From the NCBI GenBank assembly GCA_002085375.1, contig NATP01000022.1, positions 1-38,687 of the forward strand: a stretch of 38,687 bases of DNA, in the 5' to 3' direction. Within the stretch, counting starts at the first letter, position 1, and every line of letters begins with the position of its first letter. Made by a program: the position numbers and the translations under genes. Source of the stretch: a candidate division Zixibacteria bacterium 4484_95 (GTDB lineage: Bacteria; Zixibacteria; MSB-5A5; UBA10806; 4484-95). Under the pieces are notes generated by a model. The model was not told where the DNA came from and did no database searches. It was given only the letters and a program-made list of their open reading frames with translations. Shown piece after piece: positions 1 to 7,765 of this stretch.

Positions 1-3000
1 ACCTTGCGTCCCATTATATCGTAAACCTCTAAAGTAGTATGGCCAGAGGTTGGCAGACCGAACGATATCTCGGTTACAGGATTGAACGGATTGGGGTAAT
101 TTTGTTTTAGTGAGAATGAAGCTGGTGTCAGGGGAGAATCTTCATCAATACCCACCATGCCGACACTTAAAGTGCAGGGCACGCTTATAGTAAGATTCTC
201 TGGGTCATTAGTGGAAAGAAGGATTTGACCAGTATATGTTCCCGTTCCCAGCTCGGTTGCATCGAAAACCACATCAAGATCTGTAGATTCATCAGGGAAT
301 AAAAATCCATATTGGGGTGAAACCGTCAACCAGAACAACGGATAATTAATTTTAACGGCCAGATTGTTTTCAACATAGTTATCGTTGTAAACTATTTGCG
401 TGGCTATTGAACCATCCTCGTTCTGGATACCAACAGTATTTGAATTTACCGGGTCGTTGATATCCTGGTACTGGTAGATAATATCACCGTTAGCCAGTAG
501 AATGATCTGGAATGTGTAAGGTCCGGGAGGCGAACCAAAACTGTAATGTGGAACATTGATGTAAGAAATAATCAGAGAATCACCCGATGAGTAATAGTAT
601 GCCTCACCGTCATCTCTGAAGTCTAAATCATCCCAGAACGGGGCAACCAAATTAAAAGGTTCATCGGAATAGGGAAGCGGTTGATTATAATATTCTGCGG
701 ATGTTGAGGTGAATGATATGTATCCGTTAGTGCAGAAGCGGAAAGTTGTAAATACATTACCGTAAAACGGGAATTCGAATCCGATATCGAAAGGACCAAC
801 ATTGGTGTCATCACCAAGACCGGAAATGTATACTCCATAATCGGTGATATCCACCCAGGCATATCTTGGCCCGTTAGCTTCGCGTGAGTCTATCCAGGTG
901 TAACCGAACTCATCAGGACCACCAAAATCAGTTATAAGACCGTCACCCGGAGGGGAATCGTTTTCGGTTTTAGCACCGATGTAATTGTAATAGGTTAAAT
1001 CGCCTATTTTCTCTTTAGCTATATCATTATCAGAAATATAATAATCATTGCGGGGGGCACCTCCTGGTGGAGCTGATTGGTTGAATTCATCAGTAATAGC
1101 GACAGCGTTAAACTCGAGGAGGCCAGGTCCGCCATTTGATACTGTCAGAGGGAAAGTAGATACATCACCGGAATCTAAACTGACATAAAATGATGTTGGC
1201 TCAACGCTGGCGGAGGGATCGAGAACACCCCAGTTGGTGCCACCGTTTAACACAACACCGTCGATATACCAACCAGCCCGTGTAACTGAAGGGTCAGTGC
1301 CAAAGCGGAACTTTATCTTCAGGGTTTGGTTTTCATAAGCCGAAAGGTCTACAATGACCTGCTGCCAATCACCGGATGTACCGGAAAACCCCGGTTCACC
1401 ATCGAGACCTGTAATATCGCTTTGTGGATAGCCACTTTCGGGATAGACAAGCTCCCAGTTCTCTCCACCATCTGTAGATACGTGAATATTACCGCCATCC
1501 CAGCCTGATTCCATATCGTACCAATGCCAGAATGAAAAGGTTGCGGTAGGTTCGGTTATCGTATAATATGTAGTGAACAATCTATCATCAGCGCTATTGG
1601 GATAACTCCCGGCTAAAACGGTTGCCCAGACGTTGTTGCCATCGAATGCGCTACCAGGACCTGATGTAGGCTCGCCCCATTCCCAGCATCCCTCACCGAC
1701 CCAGCCAGCATCATCGACCTCGAATGACTCCATCTCCTGAAGAGCAAAATCTTGTGTTACGGTGTCATCAACAGGTATAAAAACAGTGGCTCTGGCTAAA
1801 CCATAACCAACGGCAGTTGCCTCAATATCATAGGTATTATCACCAGGGATATTATCTATAATGTAGTACCCTTCTTCATCCGTTAAAACCGAATCCAGAG
1901 GGGTATCAGCCACTCTGACGATGGCACCTTCAATAGGAATTGAATCAAGATCGGTAACATGACCATTTAATACACCATAATCAGCGTACGAAAGGGTGAA
2001 ATCCTGAAACACTGTATCGTCGGGAATGACAGTAACCTCTGCACTTTCGGGAACGTAGCCGAAGAAACTGGCGATAAGCGTATATGTAGTATCAGCCGGT
2101 AAGCCGATATGATAGAACCCTTCGTCGTTTGCAAATGTTCTCCTTGGAGAATCTTCCACCTGTATAAGGGCTCCAGCAATAGGCTCTTCCTGCTCGTTAT
2201 ATACATACCCCTCAACGAAACCGTAACCCTGTTGAGCCACCAGACAGGCTTCATAAAGGTTAATTATGCCATGCCCGAACGTGTTATCCTCACCGTCAGG
2301 ATTTGAAAATGGCAAATCCTCAGCAGTGCTCATCAATATCTCTTTAATCGCATCCACATCGAGGTCAGGGTTAACCTGGCGGATGACCGCAACTGCACCG
2401 GTGATATGAGGAGAAGCCATTGAAGTTCCACTCAAAGTGGAATAGCCACCACCAGGCACAGAGCTTCTAACATCAACCCCGGGAGCAACCACCTCGGGCT
2501 TTATTGCCAAGTCACCAGTGGCACACTCTGTTGGACCACGAGCGGAGAAACCGGCAATGGGTAGGTTAGGGTTATTACCATCGACAGCCCCTACAGAGAA
2601 AACATTGTAATATGTAGTGGCTCTGTCTGCAGGTGAACGCAGACCATCGTAGCCTTCGTTTCCTGCAGAGAATATAACAACAGTACCGGCTGCCTCGCAG
2701 TTATCGATTACCTGCCAGAAGGTTTCGTCACAATCAGGATAACCCGCACCATCCGGTATACCCCACGAGTTACCGCACGCATCGGGATTATCCTGAGTAT
2801 TCGGGTCGCCATCAGGGTCGGCGATCCATTCGAATGATAATAAAGCATCACGGACTGTTCTGGGTATGCCCCCACCTCTATCGATAGGAGCGGCAGCAAT
2901 CCATTGGGCGTCGATTGCCACGCCAATTGTATCACCGGCCGTAGAACGACCACAGATAGTACCCATAGTATGAGTGCCATGTATCCATGAATCTTGTGGA

Positions 3001-3677
3001 AAATCCCAATGAGTATCATACGGGTCATACCAGCTTTCATCGCAATCGCCGTCACCATCGACATCCCCCCTGAAACGATCGGCAAGGGCAGGATGGTAAC
3101 CATCGACTCCCGTATCTATATTTGATACAACCCGGCCAAAACCTGTGTAGCCAAGAGCCCAAGCCTCGGGAGCATGAATGCGCTCTAGGCCGATCTCCAC
3201 GTTGGTAATAAGGGATTCATCAACATCTTTTATCTCAACCGGTTCAAATAGTTCTATCGGATAATTAAGATAGAAAACATCGAGCTCTGGCCGTTCTGCT
3301 AAAATCTCAATACCTTCTTTGGTGGCTGTAACGCTAAGTATATTGGCAATCCAGAGCATCTTGTAATCTTCAACCAGACCTTGTTCTTTTAGCTCTTCTA
3401 AATATGAAGCCATGGCTGGTTGAGTAAGGCTTGCCGCTTCATGAAGAGCCTCTAAGACCCGCCTGTTTCTCTCGGCAAGAGTAGCTCTTTCCTGCTTTAA
3501 TTGTTTATTTAGCGATTCGATATCAGCCTGATGCTTGAACATCACCAGTGCTGAAACACTCTCACCATCAGCCAGACCTTGCATGTATTCTGCAAGATTA
3601 TCGTTTATCTGGCCAGGCCATGCTGTCGAGGCTAATAATAATACCATCAACAAACATACTATTTTAGCTCTGTGCAT
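1..3677 (-). CDS. Secreted multidomain subtilisin-like serine protease (partial, C-terminus beyond window)
   Basis: The frame is open from the ATG at 3677 to the window edge (1225 codons, no stop), with AGGAG just upstream. Residues 1-22 are a signal peptide. Residues about 23-165 resemble an I9-type inhibitory propeptide. The S8 peptidase domain carries the triad Asp188 (IDTGVDG), His233 (HGTHTMGT) and Ser419 (SGTSMASPH), with Asn303 (GNSWG) as likely oxyanion residue. Then follow two tandem carboxypeptidase-regulatory-like beta domains (about 480-645), a MAM/immune-inhibitor-A-like jelly-roll region (about 650-805), an Ig-like stretch, a nidogen-like domain (about 890-1085), another Ig-like domain and a terminal sorting/FlgD-like module with YPNPFNP near residue 1193. 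It probably degrades extracellular protein, held at or released from the outer surface. The C-terminal module suggests type IX-like or related sorting; that export route is inference. Neighbours give no operon partner. Confidence 0.93.
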   Translation of the reverse strand, partial: MHRAKIVCLLMVLLLASTAWPGQINDNLAEYMQGLADGESVSALVMFKHQADIESLNKQLKQERATLAERNRRVLEALHEAASLTQPAMASYLEELKEQGLVEDYKMLWIANILSVTATKEGIEILAERPELDVFYLNYPIELFEPVEIKDVDESLITNVEIGLERIHAPEAWALGYTGFGRVVSNIDTGVDGYHPALADRFRGDVDGDGDCDESWYDPYDTHWDFPQDSWIHGTHTMGTICGRSTAGDTIGVAIDAQWIAAAPIDRGGGIPRTVRDALLSFEWIADPDGDPNTQDNPDACGNSWGIPDGAGYPDCDETFWQVIDNCEAAGTVVIFSAGNEGYDGLRSPADRATTYYNVFSVGAVDGNNPNLPIAGFSARGPTECATGDLAIKPEVVAPGVDVRSSVPGGGYSTLSGTSMASPHITGAVAVIRQVNPDLDVDAIKEILMSTAEDLPFSNPDGEDNTFGHGIINLYEACLVAQQGYGFVEGYVYNEQEEPIAGALIQVEDSPRRTFANDEGFYHIGLPADTTYTLIASFFGYVPESAEVTVIPDDTVFQDFTLSYADYGVLNGHVTDLDSIPIEGAIVRVADTPLDSVLTDEEGYYIIDNIPGDNTYDIEATAVGYGLARATVFIPVDDTVTQDFALQEMESFEVDDAGWVGEGCWEWGEPTSGPGSAFDGNNVWATVLAGSYPNSADDRLFTTYYTITEPTATFSFWHWYDMESGWDGGNIHVSTDGGENWELVYPESGYPQSDITGLDGEPGFSGTSGDWQQVIVDLSAYENQTLKIKFRFGTDPSVTRAGWYIDGVVLNGGTNWGVLDPSASVEPTSFYVSLDSGDVSTFPLTVSNGGPGLLEFNAVAITDEFNQSAPPGGAPRNDYYISDNDIAKEKIGDLTYYNYIGAKTENDSPPGDGLITDFGGPDEFGYTWIDSREANGPRYAWVDITDYGVYISGLGDDTNVGPFDIGFEFPFYGNVFTTFRFCTNGYISFTSTSAEYYNQPLPYSDEPFNLVAPFWDDLDFRDDGEAYYYSSGDSLIISYINVPHYSFGSPPGPYTFQIILLANGDIIYQYQDINDPVNSNTVGIQNEDGSIATQIVYNDNYVENNLAVKINYPLFWLTVSPQYGFLFPDESTDLDVVFDATELGTGTYTGQILLSTNDPENLTISVPCTLSVGMVGIDEDSPLTPASFSLKQNYPNPFNPVTEISFGLPTSGHTTLEVYDIMGRK

Positions 3678-4274
3678 CTGCTTTACTCCTTCTTTTTATT
3701 TTTTATGATTTAATGAAAATACCAGACATATCATTCTTCTTATCCTATATGCAAAATATATACCTTTATTTTTTAAAAGCAAGACTTTTTTCATGAAATC
3801 CATCAACAACTTAAAAACGTATTGAAATATTTGTTTTAAAAAAGTGTTATTACTTTTATCATTAGTTCATTATTAAAAATATTTGATTGAGCTTCAATGA
3901 GTTAATTGGTAGATATATGTATAATATCCTCACAATGTTATATTTAAAAACTATTCACGGTTATAATTACATCATACTTGGGATAACTAACTTTCAAAAT
4001 GCTTATAAATATTGCAATATTGTGCGGATTTATGTGCTAATAGGTTACACTACATTTCCCTTGCAAACCTACTTATTCGTTTGTAATAGATTCCATAATT
4101 GAAGTAAATACCAAAAAGATAGTTATATATTCCGTTATATGTTTTTTCTTCAACATATTTATTATACACAGCTTTTATTCTATTTTAAAACCTGTTTTTT
4201 TAAAACAGTATGAGGGCTATGATAGTTATTCATATCATCCTTCTAAACCACTTTAATCGCAGTATGAGATATTT
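3678..4274. other. Gene-free AT-rich gap between protease and bactofilin
   Basis: About 600 bases of very AT-rich DNA. A 71-codon frame on the plus strand (3887-4102) has no ribosome binding site and a composition that follows the A+T bias, so I do not call it. The part next to 3677 should hold the protease promoter, but I see no convincing -35/-10 pair. A small hairpin near 4192-4208 is listed separately. CAGTATGAG occurs twice (4206 and 4260), probably by chance. Confidence 0.6.
4192..4208 (-). terminator. Possible weak terminator after the bactofilin operon
   Basis: On the minus strand CTGTTTT/AAAACAG form a 7-bp stem with a 3-base loop about 70 bases downstream of the bactofilin stop, followed by GTTTTAAAAT. 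The stem is AT-rich, so termination would be weak. It is the only candidate at the 3' end of the parAB-bactofilin cluster. Confidence 0.3.
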
Positions 4275-4679
4275 TTATTTCTTGTTACCCAGAATGTTTT
4301 GATTGGGAGCGCTTTTAACTGACTTAAGAGTCGATTCACCAAGCATATTGGAACTACCGTGAAATATAGCGCCATGCTCGATCAGTAATGATTTAGCAAC
4401 CAGGTCTCCTCTGAGTTCTGCTTTTGCATGAATCTCAATCTTTTCGCTTGCCTCAAGGTTTCCCTTAACACGGCCACCGACTATTATCGAGCTGGCCTTT
4501 ACCTCGGCATTGACTTCTCCATTGGTGCCGATAGTAACTACGTCGTTGGAGATTAACTTGCCCGAAACATAACCATCAATACGGGTTGATCCCTCTACAG
4601 TTATAGTTCCTTCGATCTTGGTGCCTTTGCCAATGATGGTGCCAAGTTTACCCTCGTGTTTAGTATCTTTTTCAGCCAT
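4275..4679 (-). CDS. Bactofilin family cytoskeletal protein
   Basis: 134 residues from the ATG at 4679, chosen because AAGGA stands 7 bases upstream; a longer frame from 4727 would overlap the preceding gene and lacks a site. The core is the DUF583 right-handed beta-helix: short repeated turns such as GKGTKIEGTI, GSTRIDGYVSG, GRVKGNLEA and AELRGDLVAKS, flanked by short flexible ends. Bactofilins polymerise without nucleotides into membrane-associated filaments that position peptidoglycan enzymes or, in Myxococcus, the ParAB-parS machinery. It lies 22 bases behind an M23 peptidase gene and in one run with parA and parB, which supports a role as scaffold for cell-wall shaping and possibly segregation. 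Family assignment is firm; the precise job is inferred from context. Confidence 0.93.
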   Translation of the reverse strand: MAEKDTKHEGKLGTIIGKGTKIEGTITVEGSTRIDGYVSGKLISNDVVTIGTNGEVNAEVKASSIIVGGRVKGNLEASEKIEIHAKAELRGDLVAKSLLIEHGAIFHGSSNMLGESTLKSVKSAPNQNILGNKK

Positions 4680-4701
4680 TTGCAATCCTTTTGAAAAAAG
4701 G

Positions 4702-5499
4702 TTAATCAAGAAACGGCGATGGGTCAATCGGTTTGCCGTCTTTTAATATTCCATAATGAAGATGGGGTGCGGTTGAGTGCCCGGTATTTCCCGATAGAGC
4801 AATAACATCCCCCTTAAACACTTTCTCCCCCTTTGTGGCAACTACTTTTTTATTATGTCCGTAAACCGTCTTGTAACCGTTACCATGGTCGATAATGATA
4901 AGGTTGCCATAGTCCTTATCCCAGCCAACAAACACAACGGTCCCCGTAGCCGTTGCCACAACCGGTGTGCCCTCCTTGACCGCTATATCAACCCCCTCAT
5001 GTTTTTCCTCGTTATCACCTGAAATGAAACCACGTGTTATCCAGCCATATAAAGGTCTCCCCCTTGGTAGCCTGAGTTTCTCAAGCTCTTCAGTTGAAAA
5101 GGTTGGTCTGTCTCCAGGGACACCAGTAACCACACCTCTTCCAACAGTATCGATAAAAAGAGAGTCAGGGGGTGTAGTTAACGGATTATCGAAAACCTCA
5201 AGATCGATACCTGCCATCGAGGCTATCTTGGCAGTAAGTTCTCGGTTCTTCTTAAAACTCTTCTCTATCTCAACAACTTTTGAGTTATAATCTCTTAATC
5301 TTTCGTTTTCCTCCAGAAGAACATCCGCTTGCCAAGCTTTATGAATTAATTTACCGTAAAATATCGTTAACCCTATTAAAACTAAAAACCAGATAACAAT
5401 CAATACAAGTATAAACTTCAATAAACCCGAGGAAAGTTGAAAATTAAGAGCCGGTTCACGACTCTCAGGTATCACCATAAAATGATAACGCTTTTTCAT
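4702..5499 (-). CDS. Membrane-anchored M23 (LytM) peptidoglycan endopeptidase
   Basis: 265 residues. A basic cytoplasmic N-tail is followed by one membrane helix (about 27-48), a coiled coil (about 55-92), a linker and a C-terminal M23 domain. The zinc ligands are intact: His167 and Asp171 in HEGVD and His248 in HLH, with His215 (YGHN) and His246 as catalytic histidines. A complete set argues for an active D,D- or cross-link-cleaving endopeptidase rather than an EnvC/NlpD-type degenerate activator. The C-terminus ends right after the domain (PIDPSPFLD), usual for the family. It begins 8 bases after parB and precedes the bactofilin; bactofilin/M23 pairs are known cell-shape modules in Helicobacter (CcmA/Csd1), Myxococcus and alphaproteobacteria. 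The site upstream of the ATG is weak, so translational coupling to parB is likely. Confidence 0.94.
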   Translation of the reverse strand: MKKRYHFMVIPESREPALNFQLSSGLLKFILVLIVIWFLVLIGLTIFYGKLIHKAWQADVLLEENERLRDYNSKVVEIEKSFKKNRELTAKIASMAGIDLEVFDNPLTTPPDSLFIDTVGRGVVTGVPGDRPTFSTEELEKLRLPRGRPLYGWITRGFISGDNEEKHEGVDIAVKEGTPVVATATGTVVFVGWDKDYGNLIIIDHGNGYKTVYGHNKKVVATKGEKVFKGDVIALSGNTGHSTAPHLHYGILKDGKPIDPSPFLD

Positions 5500-5507
5500 A
5501 ATTCGTC

Positions 5508-6353
5508 TTAAACCCCCAACTCATCGATAATCCTCGATAAACTCTCATTATCATAATATTCAAGAATTATCTTTCCACCTTTTTTCCTTGGAACAATGGA
5601 AATCTTGGTTCTGAACTTCCTTTTTAATTTCTCCTCTATTGACAACAGGTAAGGGGATTTGATAATGGCTTTTTTTCGCAAACGTTTTTTCCCGTTTCCA
5701 TAGACAATTTTTTCAAGCTCCCTTACAGAATACCCCTTTCTTATAGCTCTTTCGGCAAGTTCGATTTTTTCTTTCTCACCCGGAACAGCTAAAATTACTC
5801 TGGCTGCACCAGCTGTGAGTTTCCCCTCATAAACCATATGTCTGACCTTATCGGGTAATGTCAATAATCTTAAGTAGTTGGCGATACTGGAACGATCTTT
5901 ACCGGTACGGCCAGCAAGGTCAGATTGGGATAAACCGTATTCCTGAAGTAAAACTCGATAAGCCTCGGCCTCTTCAATAGGGTTAAGATTCTCCCGCTGG
6001 ATATTCTCGACAAGTGCTAACTCCATCGTTTCCTGTTTTGAGATGTCATCATAAACTACAGCCGGTATTCTTTCCAGTTTCAAATACTTAACAGCTCTAA
6101 ACCTTCTTTCACCTACAACAAGCTCAAAGTCTTCACCAGAGCGTTTTAGTATAATTGGCTGTATTAATCCTTTTCGATGTATTGTTTCCGCCAGTTCTTT
6201 TATCTTTTCATCATTAAAACTTTTACGCGGTTGATGAGCTGCCGGTTTAATACGTGACAATTCAATTTCCATAATATAATTTTTCTTTTCGGATTCGAGG
6301 CCAGTGGAGGGTATCAGGGCATCAAGTCCGCGCCCAAGTGCAAGCCTTTTCAT
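5508..6353 (-). CDS. parB: Chromosome partitioning protein ParB
   Basis: 281 residues from the ATG at 6353, preceded by GGAGG; a 17-residue longer frame has no such site. The start overlaps the parA stop by 4 bases (ATGA). The N-terminus MKRLALGRGLDALIP is the typical ParA-stimulating peptide. Then come the CTP-binding/N-terminal domain with VVGERRFRA (GERRxRA box) and ENIQRENLNPIEEAEAY, the helix-turn-helix domain (GLSQSDLAGRTGKDRSSIANYLRLL) and a C-terminal dimerisation segment. ParB is a CTP-dependent clamp loaded at parS and spreading along DNA. Two matching parS sites lie within 3 kb (7197 and 9155). Confidence 0.97.
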   Translation of the reverse strand: MKRLALGRGLDALIPSTGLESEKKNYIMEIELSRIKPAAHQPRKSFNDEKIKELAETIHRKGLIQPIILKRSGEDFELVVGERRFRAVKYLKLERIPAVVYDDISKQETMELALVENIQRENLNPIEEAEAYRVLLQEYGLSQSDLAGRTGKDRSSIANYLRLLTLPDKVRHMVYEGKLTAGAARVILAVPGEKEKIELAERAIRKGYSVRELEKIVYGNGKKRLRKKAIIKSPYLLSIEEKLKRKFRTKISIVPRKKGGKIILEYYDNESLSRIIDELGV

Positions 6354-7108
6354 CGTGATAACACCTCCTTTGCAAAACGAAAGTAATTGTTTGCTCCAGT
6401 ACAATCGATATCATAAAGTAAGATTGGCTTCCCAAAACTTGGAGCCTCCGATAAACGAACATTGCGGTTTATTACAGTATCATAAACTTTGTCCGAAAAA
6501 TATTTTCTTGCTTCCTCCGCCACCTGCCGGGAGAGATTCAAGCGATTATCATACATAGTAAGAAGAACACCGTGTATTTCAAGTTTTGGATTCAATTGTT
6601 TTTTTACAAGGTTGATAGTATTCATCAACTGACTCAGTCCCTCAAGAGCATAATATTCACACTGGATGGGGATGATGACACTATCAGCGGCTGTTAGGGT
6701 GTTGATTGTGAGAAGGCCTAGTGATGGAGGACAATCGATGATAATAAAATCGTAGAGCTCTGAAATATTAGCCAAGGCCTTTTTAAGCCTGAATTCTCTC
6801 GAGCTGACGTTTACGAGCTCTATTTCAGCGCCAACAAGATTTATGTTAGATGGAAAAAGATAGAGATATTTGATATCAGTCTCTATGATAACTTCTTCGA
6901 CCGGAGTACCATTGATTAGGACATCGTATATCGATCTTCCAACCTCATTTTTGTTGAGGCCTAATCCTGATGTCGTATTCGCCTGAGGGTCGATATCGAC
7001 AAGCAGAGTTTTCTTTTCAGCAACTGCCAGTGATGAAGACAAGTTGATGGCAGTGGTCGTCTTACCCACTCCACCTTTCTGGTTGGCAATAGCGATAATC
7101 TCAGCCAA
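6350..7108 (-). CDS. parA: Chromosome partitioning ATPase ParA (Soj)
   Basis: 252 residues if read from TTG at 7108 (AEIIAIANQKGGVGKTT), which matches the usual Soj start; another TTG at 7120 adds four residues but lacks any ribosome binding site, whereas GGGTGG stands 4 bases before 7108. Deviant Walker A KGGVGKTT with the signature lysine, switch DIDPQAN, Walker B-like DFIIIDCPPSLG and the typical IPIQCEYYALEG segment are all present. The protein is a DNA-binding ATPase that moves ParB-parS complexes. It overlaps parB by 4 bases. A promoter candidate lies between the gene and parS, so ParB autoregulation is plausible. Confidence 0.97.
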   Translation of the reverse strand: MAEIIAIANQKGGVGKTTTAINLSSSLAVAEKKTLLVDIDPQANTTSGLGLNKNEVGRSIYDVLINGTPVEEVIIETDIKYLYLFPSNINLVGAEIELVNVSSREFRLKKALANISELYDFIIIDCPPSLGLLTINTLTAADSVIIPIQCEYYALEGLSQLMNTINLVKKQLNPKLEIHGVLLTMYDNRLNLSRQVAEEARKYFSDKVYDTVINRNVRLSEAPSFGKPILLYDIDCTGANNYFRFAKEVLSR

Positions 7109-7158
7109 GTGGCCACCCAAATCTATTAGTTCTAAATAACAACTTCACCTGCATGAAA

Positions 7159-7187
7159 ATGTTACAATAGATAAACACATAAATCAA
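7159..7187 (-). promoter_or_regulatory. Candidate promoter for parAB operon
   Basis: Read on the minus strand: TTGATT (7187-7182), 17 bases, TAACAT (7164-7159). Both hexamers match the consensus in four of six positions. The start point would be near 7152, about 44 bases before the parA start codon. The parS palindrome ends only a few bases upstream of the -35. Confidence 0.4.
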
Positions 7188-7189
7188 GC

Positions 7190-7219
7190 AATAAATTGTT
7201 TCACGTGAAACAATTTATT
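7190..7219. other. parS centromere site inside a 30-bp perfect palindrome
   Basis: Positions 7197-7212 are an exact copy of the canonical parS TGTTTCACGTGAAACA. The symmetry extends perfectly to 7190-7219. The left neighbour is the parA promoter and the right side overlaps the last codons of rsmG. ParB from the adjacent operon is the expected ligand. Confidence 0.95.
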
Positions 7220-7751
7220 TTTCTATTATCTTAATTGATTTATATTTTGCAAAATATAACAGGACACCGGATGGGGACAATTTAGGCATGACCATCTGAC
7301 GGAGACGCTCCTGCTTATATATAGCCCTGGCTAAAACAATATCGAACTTCACGGTTAAGTTTTCCAATCGACTATGAAACACTTTTACATTTTTTAGGTC
7401 CAGATGGTCGATAACCTTTTTCAAAAACAAGCTCTTTAACCTTCGTGATTCAATTAACGTGACATTAACATCAGGACATGCTATGGCAATCGGTATGCCC
7501 GGAAATCCAGCTCCGCTCCCAAAGTCAGCGACCGAGGCACCTGACGGAAACGGATAGACCGTCAAAGCATGAAGAGAATCAAGCAGGTGACGTTCTATGA
7601 TATTAGGCAGGTCTTTTTTTGACATGAGATTCATTCTTTTCGATTCATCTTTTACCAATTCAATATAATTTATAAACCTGGCTATTTGGACATCGGTAAC
7701 AGGGATTTTGTTTTCGTAAAACCACTCTTTTATAATCTTTCTGTTATCCAT
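7215..7751 (-). CDS. rsmG: 16S rRNA (guanine527-N7)-methyltransferase RsmG (GidB)
   Basis: 178 residues, shorter than the E. coli enzyme (about 207). The SAM-binding motif VADFGSGAGFPGIP is intact, followed by VTLIESRRLKSLFLK, the family's second motif, and DIVLARA. RsmG methylates G527 in the 530 loop of 16S rRNA; loss gives low-level streptomycin resistance. It is 14 bases behind mnmG, the usual gidA-gidB order, and its last codons run into the parS palindrome. The C-terminal part after FAKYKS is short, but catalytic motifs are present, so I see no sign of decay. Confidence 0.96.
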   Translation of the reverse strand: MDNRKIIKEWFYENKIPVTDVQIARFINYIELVKDESKRMNLMSKKDLPNIIERHLLDSLHALTVYPFPSGASVADFGSGAGFPGIPIAIACPDVNVTLIESRRLKSLFLKKVIDHLDLKNVKVFHSRLENLTVKFDIVLARAIYKQERLRQMVMPKLSPSGVLLYFAKYKSIKIIEK

Positions 7752-7765
7752 AATATATAAAATCT

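Noticed and set aside
3887-4102. 71-codon plus-strand frame in the gene-free gap
   Set aside because: No ribosome binding site, AT-driven composition, no recognisable motif.
4702-4727. Longer bactofilin start at 4727
   Set aside because: It overlaps the M23 gene and has no ribosome binding site, while 4679 has AAGGA.
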